Shown here: positions 51,701 to 58,290 of the stretch, piece after piece
Layout of the letters: every line of letters begins with the position of its first letter
Numbering within the stretch: the first letter of the stretch is position 1
Assembly (NCBI GenBank): GCA_035629935.1
Contig: DASQLQ010000141.1
Coordinates: forward strand, 1 to 64,000
Direction: 5' to 3'
Length of the DNA: 64,000 bases
Origin: DASQLQ01 sp035629935
GTDB taxonomy: Bacteria; Actinomycetota; CADDZG01; WHSQ01
The notes under the pieces: model-generated
The model's input: the letters and a program-made list of their open reading frames with translations, nothing else
Databases searched by the model: none
What the model was told of the DNA's origin: nothing
Program-made: the position numbers and the translations under genes

Positions 51701-52185
51701 CAGGGCGAGGCTCCGTAGCCGGCGCCCACCGCCGAGGCGGGTCCAACCACCGAGCTGGTCGCTTTCCTGCCGGACGAACCACGCTGGACGGTCGTCTGCG
51801 CCAGCGAAGTACCTGTTCGAACGTCTGCTACGACGTACTGGACTGTCCCCGGTGCCGGTTCAACCATCCCGAGCGATTGTCTTGCATAACGTTCGATCCG
51901 AGCCGCATTATCGAGCTTTGCGGATTCCAGCAGCAGCTCCTCGTGAAGGGACTCGGCCGCAGCCATGTCCTGGCGCAACGTGCCGAGCTCGAACGCCGAC
52001 TGGGCCAGAACCACCTGCTCCAGGAGCACCGCAAAGATGATCGATCCACCTAGAACACACGCCACTCCCACCATCGTGAGGGTGCCGCGCACCGAGGAGC
52101 CTCTGACGTCCTTCTTGTTGCGCCGCAACAAGCGGAGCGAAGGCGCCGGCTGCTTCGACCGCAGGACCTGGGCCAGAGCGCTCAT
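51700..52185 (-). CDS. ftsL: FtsL-like septum formation protein
   Basis: A 161-aa bitopic protein. A basic cytoplasmic stretch (~40 residues) precedes a membrane helix (TMVGVACVLGGSIIFAVLL), then a coiled coil (LGTLRQDMAAAESLHEELLLESAKLD) and YARQSLGMVEP. Sequence conservation of FtsL is low everywhere, so the assignment rests on topology and on position between rsmH and ftsI. The Thr/Ser-rich tail is extra. Confidence 0.82.
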   Translation of the reverse strand: MSALAQVLRSKQPAPSLRLLRRNKKDVRGSSVRGTLTMVGVACVLGGSIIFAVLLEQVVLAQSAFELGTLRQDMAAAESLHEELLLESAKLDNAARIERYARQSLGMVEPAPGTVQYVVADVRTGTSLAQTTVQRGSSGRKATSSVVGPASAVGAGYGASP

Positions 52186-53132
52186 TCAGTCCCCCCGTTG
52201 ACGGCCGTCGCCAACCGCTCCCCGACCCGCAGCTTCGCAGCCGAGGCGCGCGGGTTGAGCTCGATCTCATTCGTCTCCGGCCTGACAGGTCGTTTGGTGA
52301 CCAGCCGCAGTCGCGCCTCTGCACCGCAGACGCACACGGGAAAGTCCGGCGGACATGTGCACCCCCGCGACTCCGCGGCGAAAGCGCGCTTAACGATGCG
52401 ATCCTCGAGCGAGTGGTAGGTCAGTGTCGCGATCCGGCCCCCCGCCTCCAACACATCCATCGCTTGCTCCAGAGCTCGGTCGATCTGGATCAATTCGTCG
52501 TTGACTTCGATCCGCAACGCCTGGAAGCTGCGCCGTGCGGGATGTCCGCCGGTGCGGCGCGTCGCGGCCGGGATCGCCGTCTTGATGACCTCGGCTAGCT
52601 CCGTCGTCGTTTGCAGCGGCCGAGACTGGACGATGGCTCGGGCGATCCGATTGGCAAAACGTTCTTCACCGAAGCGGCGGATGACCCGGGCAAGATCGGG
52701 TTCGGGGTATTCGTTGACGATCTCGGCAGCCGTGAGCGGCTTGGAGAGATCCATCCTCATATCGAGCGGCCCTTCGTGGCGGAAACTGAAGCCGCGCTCC
52801 GGTCGATCGAGTTGGGGTGAGGAAACTCCAAAGTCGAATAGGACTCCGCGAACCGACGCAATCCCGAATCGTTCCAGTACGGACGAGAGGCTCGCGAAGT
52901 CTGCACGAGCAGTCCGTACGCGTTGTGTGTGCGCGCTGAGGTTGGCCCCACCTTGCGCCAGGGCCTCGTCATCCCAGTCGATCCCGACGAGCTCGATCGC
53001 GGGCGCAGCTTCGAGGAGAGCTTTGGCGTGTCCGCCGCGCCCGAGCGTGGCGTCGACGACGACTCCCCCATCTGACAGTGCGGGCAACAGCAGCTCGACG
53101 ACTCGGTCGACGAGGACGGGGTTGTGATCCAC
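52182..53132 (-). CDS. rsmH: 16S rRNA (cytosine-1402-N4)-methyltransferase
   Basis: A 316-aa SAM-dependent enzyme (MraW). N-terminal HNPVLVDRVVELLLP, SAM site VVDATLGRGGHAKALLE, GVLFDFGVSSPQLDRPERGFSF, and C-terminal TLTYHSLEDRIVKRAF. An unusual feature is a short Cys cluster (CTCPPDFPVCVCG) near residue 270, common in actinobacterial RsmH. It is preceded by a small membrane ORF and then mraZ. Confidence 0.96.
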   Translation of the reverse strand: MDHNPVLVDRVVELLLPALSDGGVVVDATLGRGGHAKALLEAAPAIELVGIDWDDEALAQGGANLSAHTQRVRTARADFASLSSVLERFGIASVRGVLFDFGVSSPQLDRPERGFSFRHEGPLDMRMDLSKPLTAAEIVNEYPEPDLARVIRRFGEERFANRIARAIVQSRPLQTTTELAEVIKTAIPAATRRTGGHPARRSFQALRIEVNDELIQIDRALEQAMDVLEAGGRIATLTYHSLEDRIVKRAFAAESRGCTCPPDFPVCVCGAEARLRLVTKRPVRPETNEIELNPRASAAKLRVGERLATAVNGGTE

Positions 53133-53136
53133 ATCG

Positions 53137-53277
53137 CTATCGTCCTAGGGCCCTCGTTGCGATGGCGACCATCCCGAGGAACCCACCCACCGTCGAGCCC
53201 GTGAGGGCTAGTAGGGCGAGGCCCTCGGTCACTTCTCTTATCCGTACGGTTCCTTCTACGAAGCCTCTAGTGCTCAT
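53137..53277 (-). CDS. 46-aa membrane protein between mraZ and rsmH
   Basis: A short frame not normally called by size-limited gene finders. ATG 53277 has a strong GGAGGGGG site 7-14 bases upstream, placed right after the mraZ stop. The product starts MSTRGFVEGTVRIREVTEG and continues with one hydrophobic helix (LALLALTGSTVGGFLGMVAI) ending in TRALGR. It stops 4 bases before the rsmH GTG. No family recognised. It is a candidate new member of the dcw transcript. Confidence 0.6.
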   Translation of the reverse strand: MSTRGFVEGTVRIREVTEGLALLALTGSTVGGFLGMVAIATRALGR

Positions 53278-53295
53278 GGCTCGCTCCCCCTCCAG

Positions 53296-53727
53296 TTAGA
53301 AGTTCAGACCCTCGGCCAGCTCTGCCAGCCGCCCCTCGTCCACGGTCTCTTTCTCCTGGTCCCAGCGGTCCGGGCTCCACAGCTCTCCACGATTCAGGGC
53401 TCCGATCACCACTACGTCCTTGGTGATCCCGGCCATGTCTCTCAGTCGCTGCGGCACGATGATCCGGCCCTGCTTGTCCACCTCGTCGGGGTAGGCGCTC
53501 GAGGTCACGTGACGGACGAAGTTCCGTGCGTCCCGGGACGAGCTGCCGGCCTCGCGGAGCTTGGACTCCATCTCTTGCCAGCCCTGCTGCGACCAGACAG
53601 CGATGCAGTCCTCGAGCCAGCGAGTGAGCACGATCGCGCCACCAGAGAGCTCGTCCCGCATGCGAGACGGGACGATCAGACGCCCTTTCGCGTCGATCGT
53701 GTGGCGAAACTCCCCGGTGAAGGACAA
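53296..53727 (-). CDS. mraZ: Transcriptional regulator MraZ
   Basis: A 143-aa protein with two SpoVT/AbrB-like half domains: FRHTIDAKGRLIVPSRMRDEL near the start and DKQGRIIVPQRLRDMAG near residue 90. MraZ forms rings that bind tandem GTGG-type boxes upstream of its own operon and adjusts dcw expression. Matching boxes lie at 53785-53809. It is the first gene of the dcw unit. Confidence 0.95.
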   Translation of the reverse strand: MSFTGEFRHTIDAKGRLIVPSRMRDELSGGAIVLTRWLEDCIAVWSQQGWQEMESKLREAGSSSRDARNFVRHVTSSAYPDEVDKQGRIIVPQRLRDMAGITKDVVVIGALNRGELWSPDRWDQEKETVDEGRLAELAEGLNF

Positions 53728-53784
53728 ACAACCGACTCCCCTTGCGCTGGCCTACGTGGTAGCGCCCGGAACCGGGGCTTTGAC

Positions 53785-53809
53785 CCCACTTCCCTCCACA
53801 ACGCTCCAC
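53785..53809 (-). promoter_or_regulatory. MraZ operator: three GTGGR boxes at 10-bp spacing
   Basis: Reading the minus strand, GTGGA (53805-53809), GTGGA (53795-53799) and GTGGG (53785-53789) are separated by exactly 5 bases each. MraZ is known to bind direct TGGG/TGGA repeats spaced by 5 bases upstream of mraZ. The boxes lie between the predicted promoter and the mraZ start. Confidence 0.75.
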
Positions 53810-53819
53810 TTAGTGGGCA

Positions 53820-53848
53820 ACATTGACCCCTCAGCGCCCTGAAGTCAA
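53820..53848 (-). promoter_or_regulatory. Possible dcw/mraZ promoter
   Basis: TTGACT (53843-53848), a 17-base spacer and CAATGT (53820-53825) on the minus strand. The -35 is good, the -10 weak. The MraZ boxes start about 10 bases downstream, so bound MraZ would block the early transcribed region. Confidence 0.4.
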
Positions 53849-53861
53849 CATTTACCACCCC

Positions 53862-53879
53862 AATTACATTCGTGTAATT
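53862..53879. repeat. 18-bp AT-rich palindrome upstream of mraZ
   Basis: AATTACA (53862-53868), loop TTCG, TGTAATT (53873-53879): a perfect 7-bp inverted repeat centred ~23 bases upstream of the -35. It stands out against the GC-rich surroundings and could be an operator for a second regulator of the division operon. Confidence 0.6.
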
Positions 53880-53935
53880 CCCTCAGCAGCCACAGGAGGG
53901 CGCGACGCGCACGTTTGCATGCGTTTGCCCTTTCA

Positions 53936-54026
53936 TTGTTCACATCTAGGCGGTCGCGCGACCCGTTCTTTGTTCACATAGAGGCGATTCACGAACCAAA
54001 TCGCCCCTATGACATGAACAAAGAAC
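53936..54026. repeat. Inverted/direct repeat cluster upstream of mraZ
   Basis: Together with the mraZ promoter region this fills the 302-base stretch between the HNH gene and mraZ. Three copies of a TTGTTCACAT-xx-AGGCG-like element occur: copy A at 53936-53953, copy B at 53965-53989, and copy C inverted at 53999-54026. B and C form a ~25-bp stem with one mismatch and a 3-base bulge around a 9-base loop. Between A and B lies the perfect palindrome GGTCGCGCGACC (53952-53963). No T-run follows, so a plain terminator is unlikely, although the stem begins 3 bases after the HNH stop. Confidence 0.75.
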
Positions 54027-54029
54027 CCG

Positions 54030-54578
54030 CTAGGCGGGGACGGAGTGGCGTTTGGGGCGCGCCAGGTACTGCTCCCACAGGGGATCGACCCGATCGACCG
54101 CCACAACGATCCACACGCTGTCGTGTGGGGGCTCGGGGGGTCGCTTCAGCCTCAGGCCGACGTCTGCCGGTGTGCGGTTCTCTTTGCGGGAGTTACAGGG
54201 CCGGCAGGCGGCAACGACGTTGTCCCACGTATGTCGCCCTCCCCTGCTCTTGGGGACCACGTGGTCGACGTTTTCAGCCGTCCGCCCGCAATACTGACAC
54301 TCGAAGTTGTCCCGCACGAAGACCGCTCGCCGGCTTAGAGAGGCGCGGGACCGGTACGGCACCTTCACGAAGTAATTGAGCCGGACGACGCTGGGGGCCT
54401 GGATCTCCATCTTCTCGGAATGGAAGGTGATCCCGTTCGTGTGGATGACCTCGGCTTTGCCCTTCAGCGCGAGGACGAGCGCTCGACGTACTCCGACCAC
54501 GCAGAGCGGTTGGTAAGACGCATTCAGGACAAGCGCTCTTCCCAAAGTGCGCTGAGTATATAGAGAGTTCCCTGCCAA
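54030..54578 (-). CDS. HNH endonuclease family protein
   Basis: A protein of up to 182 aa. The HNH/ββα-metal core is CQYCG…VDHVVPKSRGG…WDNVVAACRPCNSRK, with two CxxC pairs for structural zinc. This stand-alone type, starting with LVLNASYQPLCVVGVRRALVL, is widespread in Actinomycetota and of unknown role. Start is uncertain: TTG 54578 has only weak signals, while a good TATACT element (54555-54560) lies inside the frame 9 bases before another TTG at 54545, where family similarity begins. It follows the RlpA-like gene by 17 bases. Confidence 0.85.
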   Translation of the reverse strand: MAGNSLYTQRTLGRALVLNASYQPLCVVGVRRALVLALKGKAEVIHTNGITFHSEKMEIQAPSVVRLNYFVKVPYRSRASLSRRAVFVRDNFECQYCGRTAENVDHVVPKSRGGRHTWDNVVAACRPCNSRKENRTPADVGLRLKRPPEPPHDSVWIVVAVDRVDPLWEQYLARPKRHSVPA

Positions 54579-54595
54579 TCCGCCCCAATTTAGGG

Positions 54596-55522
54596 CTAGC
54601 GGGTGACTCCGATCGTGCTGCTCTCACGGAAGCGGAGTCGTTCGGCCGTCTCCTGAGTCAGGTCCCAGTCGTAGTGGTGACCGTACGGACCTCGGTCGAT
54701 CACAGGCACGGTGATGGTTCTCCCGCGATAAAGCAGGCTCACCTTGGTCCCGCACGGCAGTGTCCGGTGGGCAACGCCGAGCGTCCCTTTCTGCAGACGC
54801 TCGCCGCAGGCGGTCCTTTGGCCCCAGAAACCAGGCCCGTACCAGGTCGCCGGACTGCGCGAGTAAACGCGGATGAAGCTGCGGTCGTCGCCTTCGGTGT
54901 TCTTCTCGTCACCTCGGAAGATCGCACGCAAGGGCCGGTAGCCCTTACTCCTTCTTTTGATGTCCAGCTGGTAGCTGAAGCGTCCATCGGCGACAGATTC
55001 CCGCGTCACGAACCGCCAGGCCCCGTGCACCTTCTCCTGGAGGATTACTTCCCGACCGGAGACGGCGGGGAGGACCGAGCCCCTCAACCTGACGCTGCGA
55101 CCGGACATGACATCGCGCTCGGAAACGTCCAGCTTCACCCGAGCGGCGACTTGGATCCGCGCCCGCCCGTCGCTGGGTGTGGCGGTGCCGTCCGGAGACG
55201 TCCAGAGCAGCCGGTAGTCGGCAGTCTTGGCCAGATCGTCGAGCTCGTAGGACACCCGGTCGTTCTCGTTGACCGACTTGGTAGCGAGGTCCTTCCACTG
55301 CCCGTCCTTCTCTTTCTGCAGCGTGATCTCCTCGTCGCCGGTCCCGTTCTCGAAATGACCGGTTACTACTGCCGTATCCCCGTACTGGACCCCGGCCGGA
55401 GCCGAGTCGAGCACGGGACGCGGGTTCTGCCTTGCCAGTGCGGGAGCTTGGACCGCCAGGAGAGCACAGATAGCGAAACAAGCGACAGCCACACCGCGCG
55501 CGTTGAATGGACGCAGGCGCAT
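54596..55522 (-). CDS. Secreted protein with C-terminal RlpA-like double-psi beta-barrel
   Basis: A 308-aa exported protein. ATG 55522 follows GGAAGGAG and opens a signal peptide (MRLRPFNARGVAVACFAICA, cleavage near ALA). Two Ig-like beta domains follow (about 35-120 and 120-205), then the RlpA/expansin-like domain with ATWYGPGFWGQRTACGERLQ and VPVIDRGPYGHHYDWDLT, which keeps the family's Asp residues. Such proteins bind or cut peptidoglycan. The middle Ig repeats probably act as spacers in the wall. An 11-bp direct repeat lies in its promoter region. Confidence 0.85.
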   Translation of the reverse strand: MRLRPFNARGVAVACFAICALLAVQAPALARQNPRPVLDSAPAGVQYGDTAVVTGHFENGTGDEEITLQKEKDGQWKDLATKSVNENDRVSYELDDLAKTADYRLLWTSPDGTATPSDGRARIQVAARVKLDVSERDVMSGRSVRLRGSVLPAVSGREVILQEKVHGAWRFVTRESVADGRFSYQLDIKRRSKGYRPLRAIFRGDEKNTEGDDRSFIRVYSRSPATWYGPGFWGQRTACGERLQKGTLGVAHRTLPCGTKVSLLYRGRTITVPVIDRGPYGHHYDWDLTQETAERLRFRESSTIGVTR

Positions 55523-55641
55523 GGGCGCGTCTCCTTCCTTTTCGTCTTGCATCGGACGCCTCTGGGGAAACCCGGACCCAACCGGGACGGCCACGCAGCA
55601 GTGCGGCCGGAGGCACTTACAGGAATGGCACCATAGCGACC

Positions 55642-55672
55642 ATTGCTTGCTGGCGCAAGCGATTGCTTGCTG
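55642..55672. promoter_or_regulatory. Pair of 11-bp direct repeats upstream of the RlpA-like gene
   Basis: ATTGCTTGCTG occurs at 55642-55652 and 55662-55672, a 20-base period (two DNA turns), so both sites lie on the same face. On the minus strand a TATGGT -10-like element follows 6 bases after the nearer repeat. This fits an activator such as an OmpR-type response regulator binding in place of the -35 region. Confidence 0.5.
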
Positions 55673-55701
55673 AGGGTAAGCGGATGACTACGGGGCGTGA
55701 G

Positions 55702-55917
55702 TTACTGCTGCTGCTCTCCCCGGAGCCACTCGACGTAGTGGTGGAACGCCAAGTGGTCCGAGGTGACCTCTTGGGTCTCTCCGTCCTTCGAGAGCTTGAC
55801 GGTGTCGGCCGGCCCTCCGGCAGCATCAGGATCGTCGGTTATCTCGACGACCTCCCAACCATCGTCGACCAAACCACGCAGTCGCTCGAGCTCCGGGTCG
55901 TCTCCCCACCCCGCCAT
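55702..55917 (-). CDS. Small acidic hypothetical protein
   Basis: A 71-aa, soluble, acidic protein (MAGWGDDPELERLRGLVDDG… ending HHYVEWLRGEQQQ) with no membrane segment or known motif. ATG 55917 has AAGGGG 7 bases upstream. Its leader contains a 10-bp perfect hairpin (55938-55961). It is monocistronic or leads into the RlpA-like gene after a 179-base gap that holds its own regulatory signals. Function unknown. Confidence 0.65.
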   Translation of the reverse strand: MAGWGDDPELERLRGLVDDGWEVVEITDDPDAAGGPADTVKLSKDGETQEVTSDHLAFHHYVEWLRGEQQQ

Positions 55918-55937
55918 GTTTAGCCCCTTCTGTTTTT

Positions 55938-55961
55938 CGCCGCCGGTCGAGACCGGCGGCG
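55938..55961. other. Perfect 10-bp hairpin upstream of the small acidic gene
   Basis: CGCCGCCGGT (55938-55947), loop CGAG, ACCGGCGGCG (55952-55961). On the minus strand it is followed by AAAAA, not T's, so it is not a standard terminator for that strand. It lies 20 bases before the ATG at 55917 and 50 before the divergent moxR gene. Confidence 0.6.
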
Positions 55962-56001
55962 TTCGTGTCTGGCTTCAGTTTTACTAGGTCTGGGCTGAGT
56001 T

Positions 56002-56007
56002 TAGGCT
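56002..56007 (+). promoter_or_regulatory. -10 element of a leaderless moxR promoter
   Basis: TAGGCT, then 6 bases, then the moxR ATG at 56014. No Shine-Dalgarno sequence is present. Confidence 0.45.
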
Positions 56008-56013
56008 CTCGGC

Positions 56014-56982
56014 ATGGCGGACAACGAAACCGACTTCGGGAGCTTCCAGCAGAGCTTCGAACGGATCGTCACCAATATCGAGAAGACGATCCAAGGCAAG
56101 CAGGAAGTGATCCGTCTCTCAACCGTGGCTCTCGTCGCGGAGGGACACCTCCTGCTAGAGGACGTCCCGGGCGTAGGCAAGACGATGCTCGCGAAATCCC
56201 TGGCCAAGTCGCTCGGATGCTCGTGGTCCCGCATCCAATTCACCCCGGATCTGCTGCCCTCCGACGTGACCGGCGTCAACGTATGGGACACCCGCACGGG
56301 CGAGTTCCAGTTCAAGCCCGGAGCCGTGTTCTCGAACATCTGTCTCGGAGACGAGATCAACCGCGCCTCCCCCAAGACGCAGTCCGCACTGCTCGAATGC
56401 ATGGAAGAACGCCAGGTAACGGTGGACGGCGTCACTCACGAACTGGAAGACCCGTTCATGGTCATCGCAACGCAGAACCCCATCGAGCACGAGGGGACCT
56501 ATCCCCTCCCGGAATCCCAGCTCGATCGATTCATGATCCGTCTATCGATGGGCTACCCGGGTCGGGAATCCGAGTTGGAGATCCTCGAGCGTCACGGTGC
56601 ACACGAGGTGCTCGATGATCTCGGCCCCGTGTCCGACGCCACCGAGATCGCAAGCCTGGTCAAACTCGCTCGCGAGGTGCATTGCGCACCCGCTCTGCGC
56701 CAGTACATCGTCGACATCACCGAGTCGACTAGAGAAAACCCCGACATCTATCTGGGCGCCAGCCCGCGAGCGTCGCTCTACTTATTGAAAGCTTCTCGAG
56801 CCCTGGCCGCATCGCGCGGTCGCGAGTACGTCGTGCCGGACGACATCCAGGACCTCACCGTGCCGGTCCTCGCTCACCGCATCCTTTTGTCGCCAGAGGC
56901 ACAGATGCGCGGCGCCGACGCCGATGACGTTCTGCGGGGTCTACTCGACCGCACCACTGTCCCGGTGCGGGCCCAAGCCTGA
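56014..56982 (+). CDS. MoxR family AAA+ ATPase
   Basis: A 322-aa AAA+ protein. Walker A is VPGVGKTML (about 51-59), Walker B ICLGDEINRASPKTQSALLE, with sensor 1 in VIATQNPIEHEGTYPLPESQ and sensor 2 in LGASPRASLYLLKASRALA. MoxR proteins act as chaperones that insert cofactors or assemble partner complexes. The partners are usually the DUF58 and transglutaminase proteins encoded next, as here. First gene of a three-gene operon. Confidence 0.94.
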   Translation: MADNETDFGSFQQSFERIVTNIEKTIQGKQEVIRLSTVALVAEGHLLLEDVPGVGKTMLAKSLAKSLGCSWSRIQFTPDLLPSDVTGVNVWDTRTGEFQFKPGAVFSNICLGDEINRASPKTQSALLECMEERQVTVDGVTHELEDPFMVIATQNPIEHEGTYPLPESQLDRFMIRLSMGYPGRESELEILERHGAHEVLDDLGPVSDATEIASLVKLAREVHCAPALRQYIVDITESTRENPDIYLGASPRASLYLLKASRALAASRGREYVVPDDIQDLTVPVLAHRILLSPEAQMRGADADDVLRGLLDRTTVPVRAQA

Positions 56983-56997
56983 CTAGGGACTAATCGC

Positions 56998-58290
56998 TTG
57001 CCGACACGCCGCGGCCTCCTACTCGCATCAGCCGGCATCGCCTTGTGGGTCGCCGGACGGATCTTTGGGTCCCAGGCGGTCGAACAACTCGGCTTCGCGA
57101 TGCTTGCCCTCGTCGGCATTGCTATAGCCGTCGTGAGGGTGAGTCGGCACGATCTGACCGTGTCGCGGCGCATCACGCCCGAACGAGCTCGGGCCCATCA
57201 GCCCGTGACGGTCACGTTGACGATCGAGAACCTGGGCAAGGGCCGCGCACCGCTCGTCATGCTCGACGACCATGTACCCGTTGGCCTCGCCGGACGGGCT
57301 CGCTTCGTTCTTCCCGGACTCGAAGCCGGAGGGCATCGGAATGCCGACTTACCCCTTCGGCCGGAACAACGTGGCAGGTACGAGATCGGACCTCTCGAGG
57401 TGGAGACCGCCGATCCCTTCGGACTGGCGAGACTGCGCTCCAGAGCCTTAGGTGTGTCCGAGTTCGTGGTGCATCCCCGCATCGAACGTCTATTGATGCC
57501 CAAGGACACGGGCGAACGGCAGAGCGTTGCGCGCGCGAGCATCCGGCACGCAACCGGCCCCCAAGGTGAGGACTTCTACACGATCCGCGATTACGTCGAG
57601 GGTGACGACCTCCGCAAGATCCATTGGGCGTCGACCGCGAAGCGGGGGAAGTACATGATCCGCCACGAAGAAACGCCGTGGCACACGCGTGCCTCTGTCG
57701 TCATCGACGACCGGCGGCTTCCCTACGGTGCTTTTGGTGAGCACGCCTCCTTCGAGCGGAGCATCTCGGCAACCGCCTCCTTGTTGGATCTGTATCAGCG
57801 CGCGGGTTATGGATATCGCTTGGCCGGAGCCCACCATCCCGGTCTTCCCTCCGGCAAAGGCACCGATCACTTCAATCGATGCCTCGATCTGCTCGCAACA
57901 CTGGAGCCGAAAGGCAACACGAAGGAAGCGGATCCGATGATGCTGGCGCGGCTGGCCGAGCTCGAGGCGCGCCCTGGGGCCGAGGCCACATTGGTGATCG
58001 TGACCGGGACGCTCCAGCCCGAGGTAGGTGCTGCTCTCGCCCGACTCCGACGCGTTTACCGGCAGATCATCGCCGTGTCGTTCCCCGCCCATCGCTACGG
58101 AACGGCATCGACCGGTGATAGATGGCAAGGCGAACGCACGACACGCGAAGTCGCCGCCTTGGTCACCAGAGCAGGTGGGCGTGTACTCGTCCTCGGACCC
58201 GGGGACCGATTCGCTGCCGCATGGGCCTCGTTCTCGACCCGTGCCTCGACAGGTGAGATGAGATGGGATCTGAAGCCAGAGCACGCCTAG
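56998..58290 (+). CDS. DUF58 domain protein
   Basis: A 430-aa protein. Two N-terminal membrane helices (about 6-45) precede a beta-rich region (QPVTVTLTIENLGKGRAPLV). The DUF58 signature FYTIRDYVEGDDLRKIHW follows, with a von Willebrand A-like fold after it (ASVVIDDRRLP, the MIDAS-like acidic pair). TTG 56998 has AGGGA upstream. It overlaps the transglutaminase gene by 28 bases. In related clusters this protein is the scaffold served by the MoxR chaperone. Confidence 0.9.
   Translation: MPTRRGLLLASAGIALWVAGRIFGSQAVEQLGFAMLALVGIAIAVVRVSRHDLTVSRRITPERARAHQPVTVTLTIENLGKGRAPLVMLDDHVPVGLAGRARFVLPGLEAGGHRNADLPLRPEQRGRYEIGPLEVETADPFGLARLRSRALGVSEFVVHPRIERLLMPKDTGERQSVARASIRHATGPQGEDFYTIRDYVEGDDLRKIHWASTAKRGKYMIRHEETPWHTRASVVIDDRRLPYGAFGEHASFERSISATASLLDLYQRAGYGYRLAGAHHPGLPSGKGTDHFNRCLDLLATLEPKGNTKEADPMMLARLAELEARPGAEATLVIVTGTLQPEVGAALARLRRVYRQIIAVSFPAHRYGTASTGDRWQGERTTREVAALVTRAGGRVLVLGPGDRFAAAWASFSTRASTGEMRWDLKPEHA

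Noticed and set aside
55523..55701. Cyclic di-AMP (ydaO-type) riboswitch before the RlpA-like gene
   Set aside because: RlpA and Rpf genes often carry one in Actinomycetota, but the conserved ydaO core could not be found in the 179-base leader.
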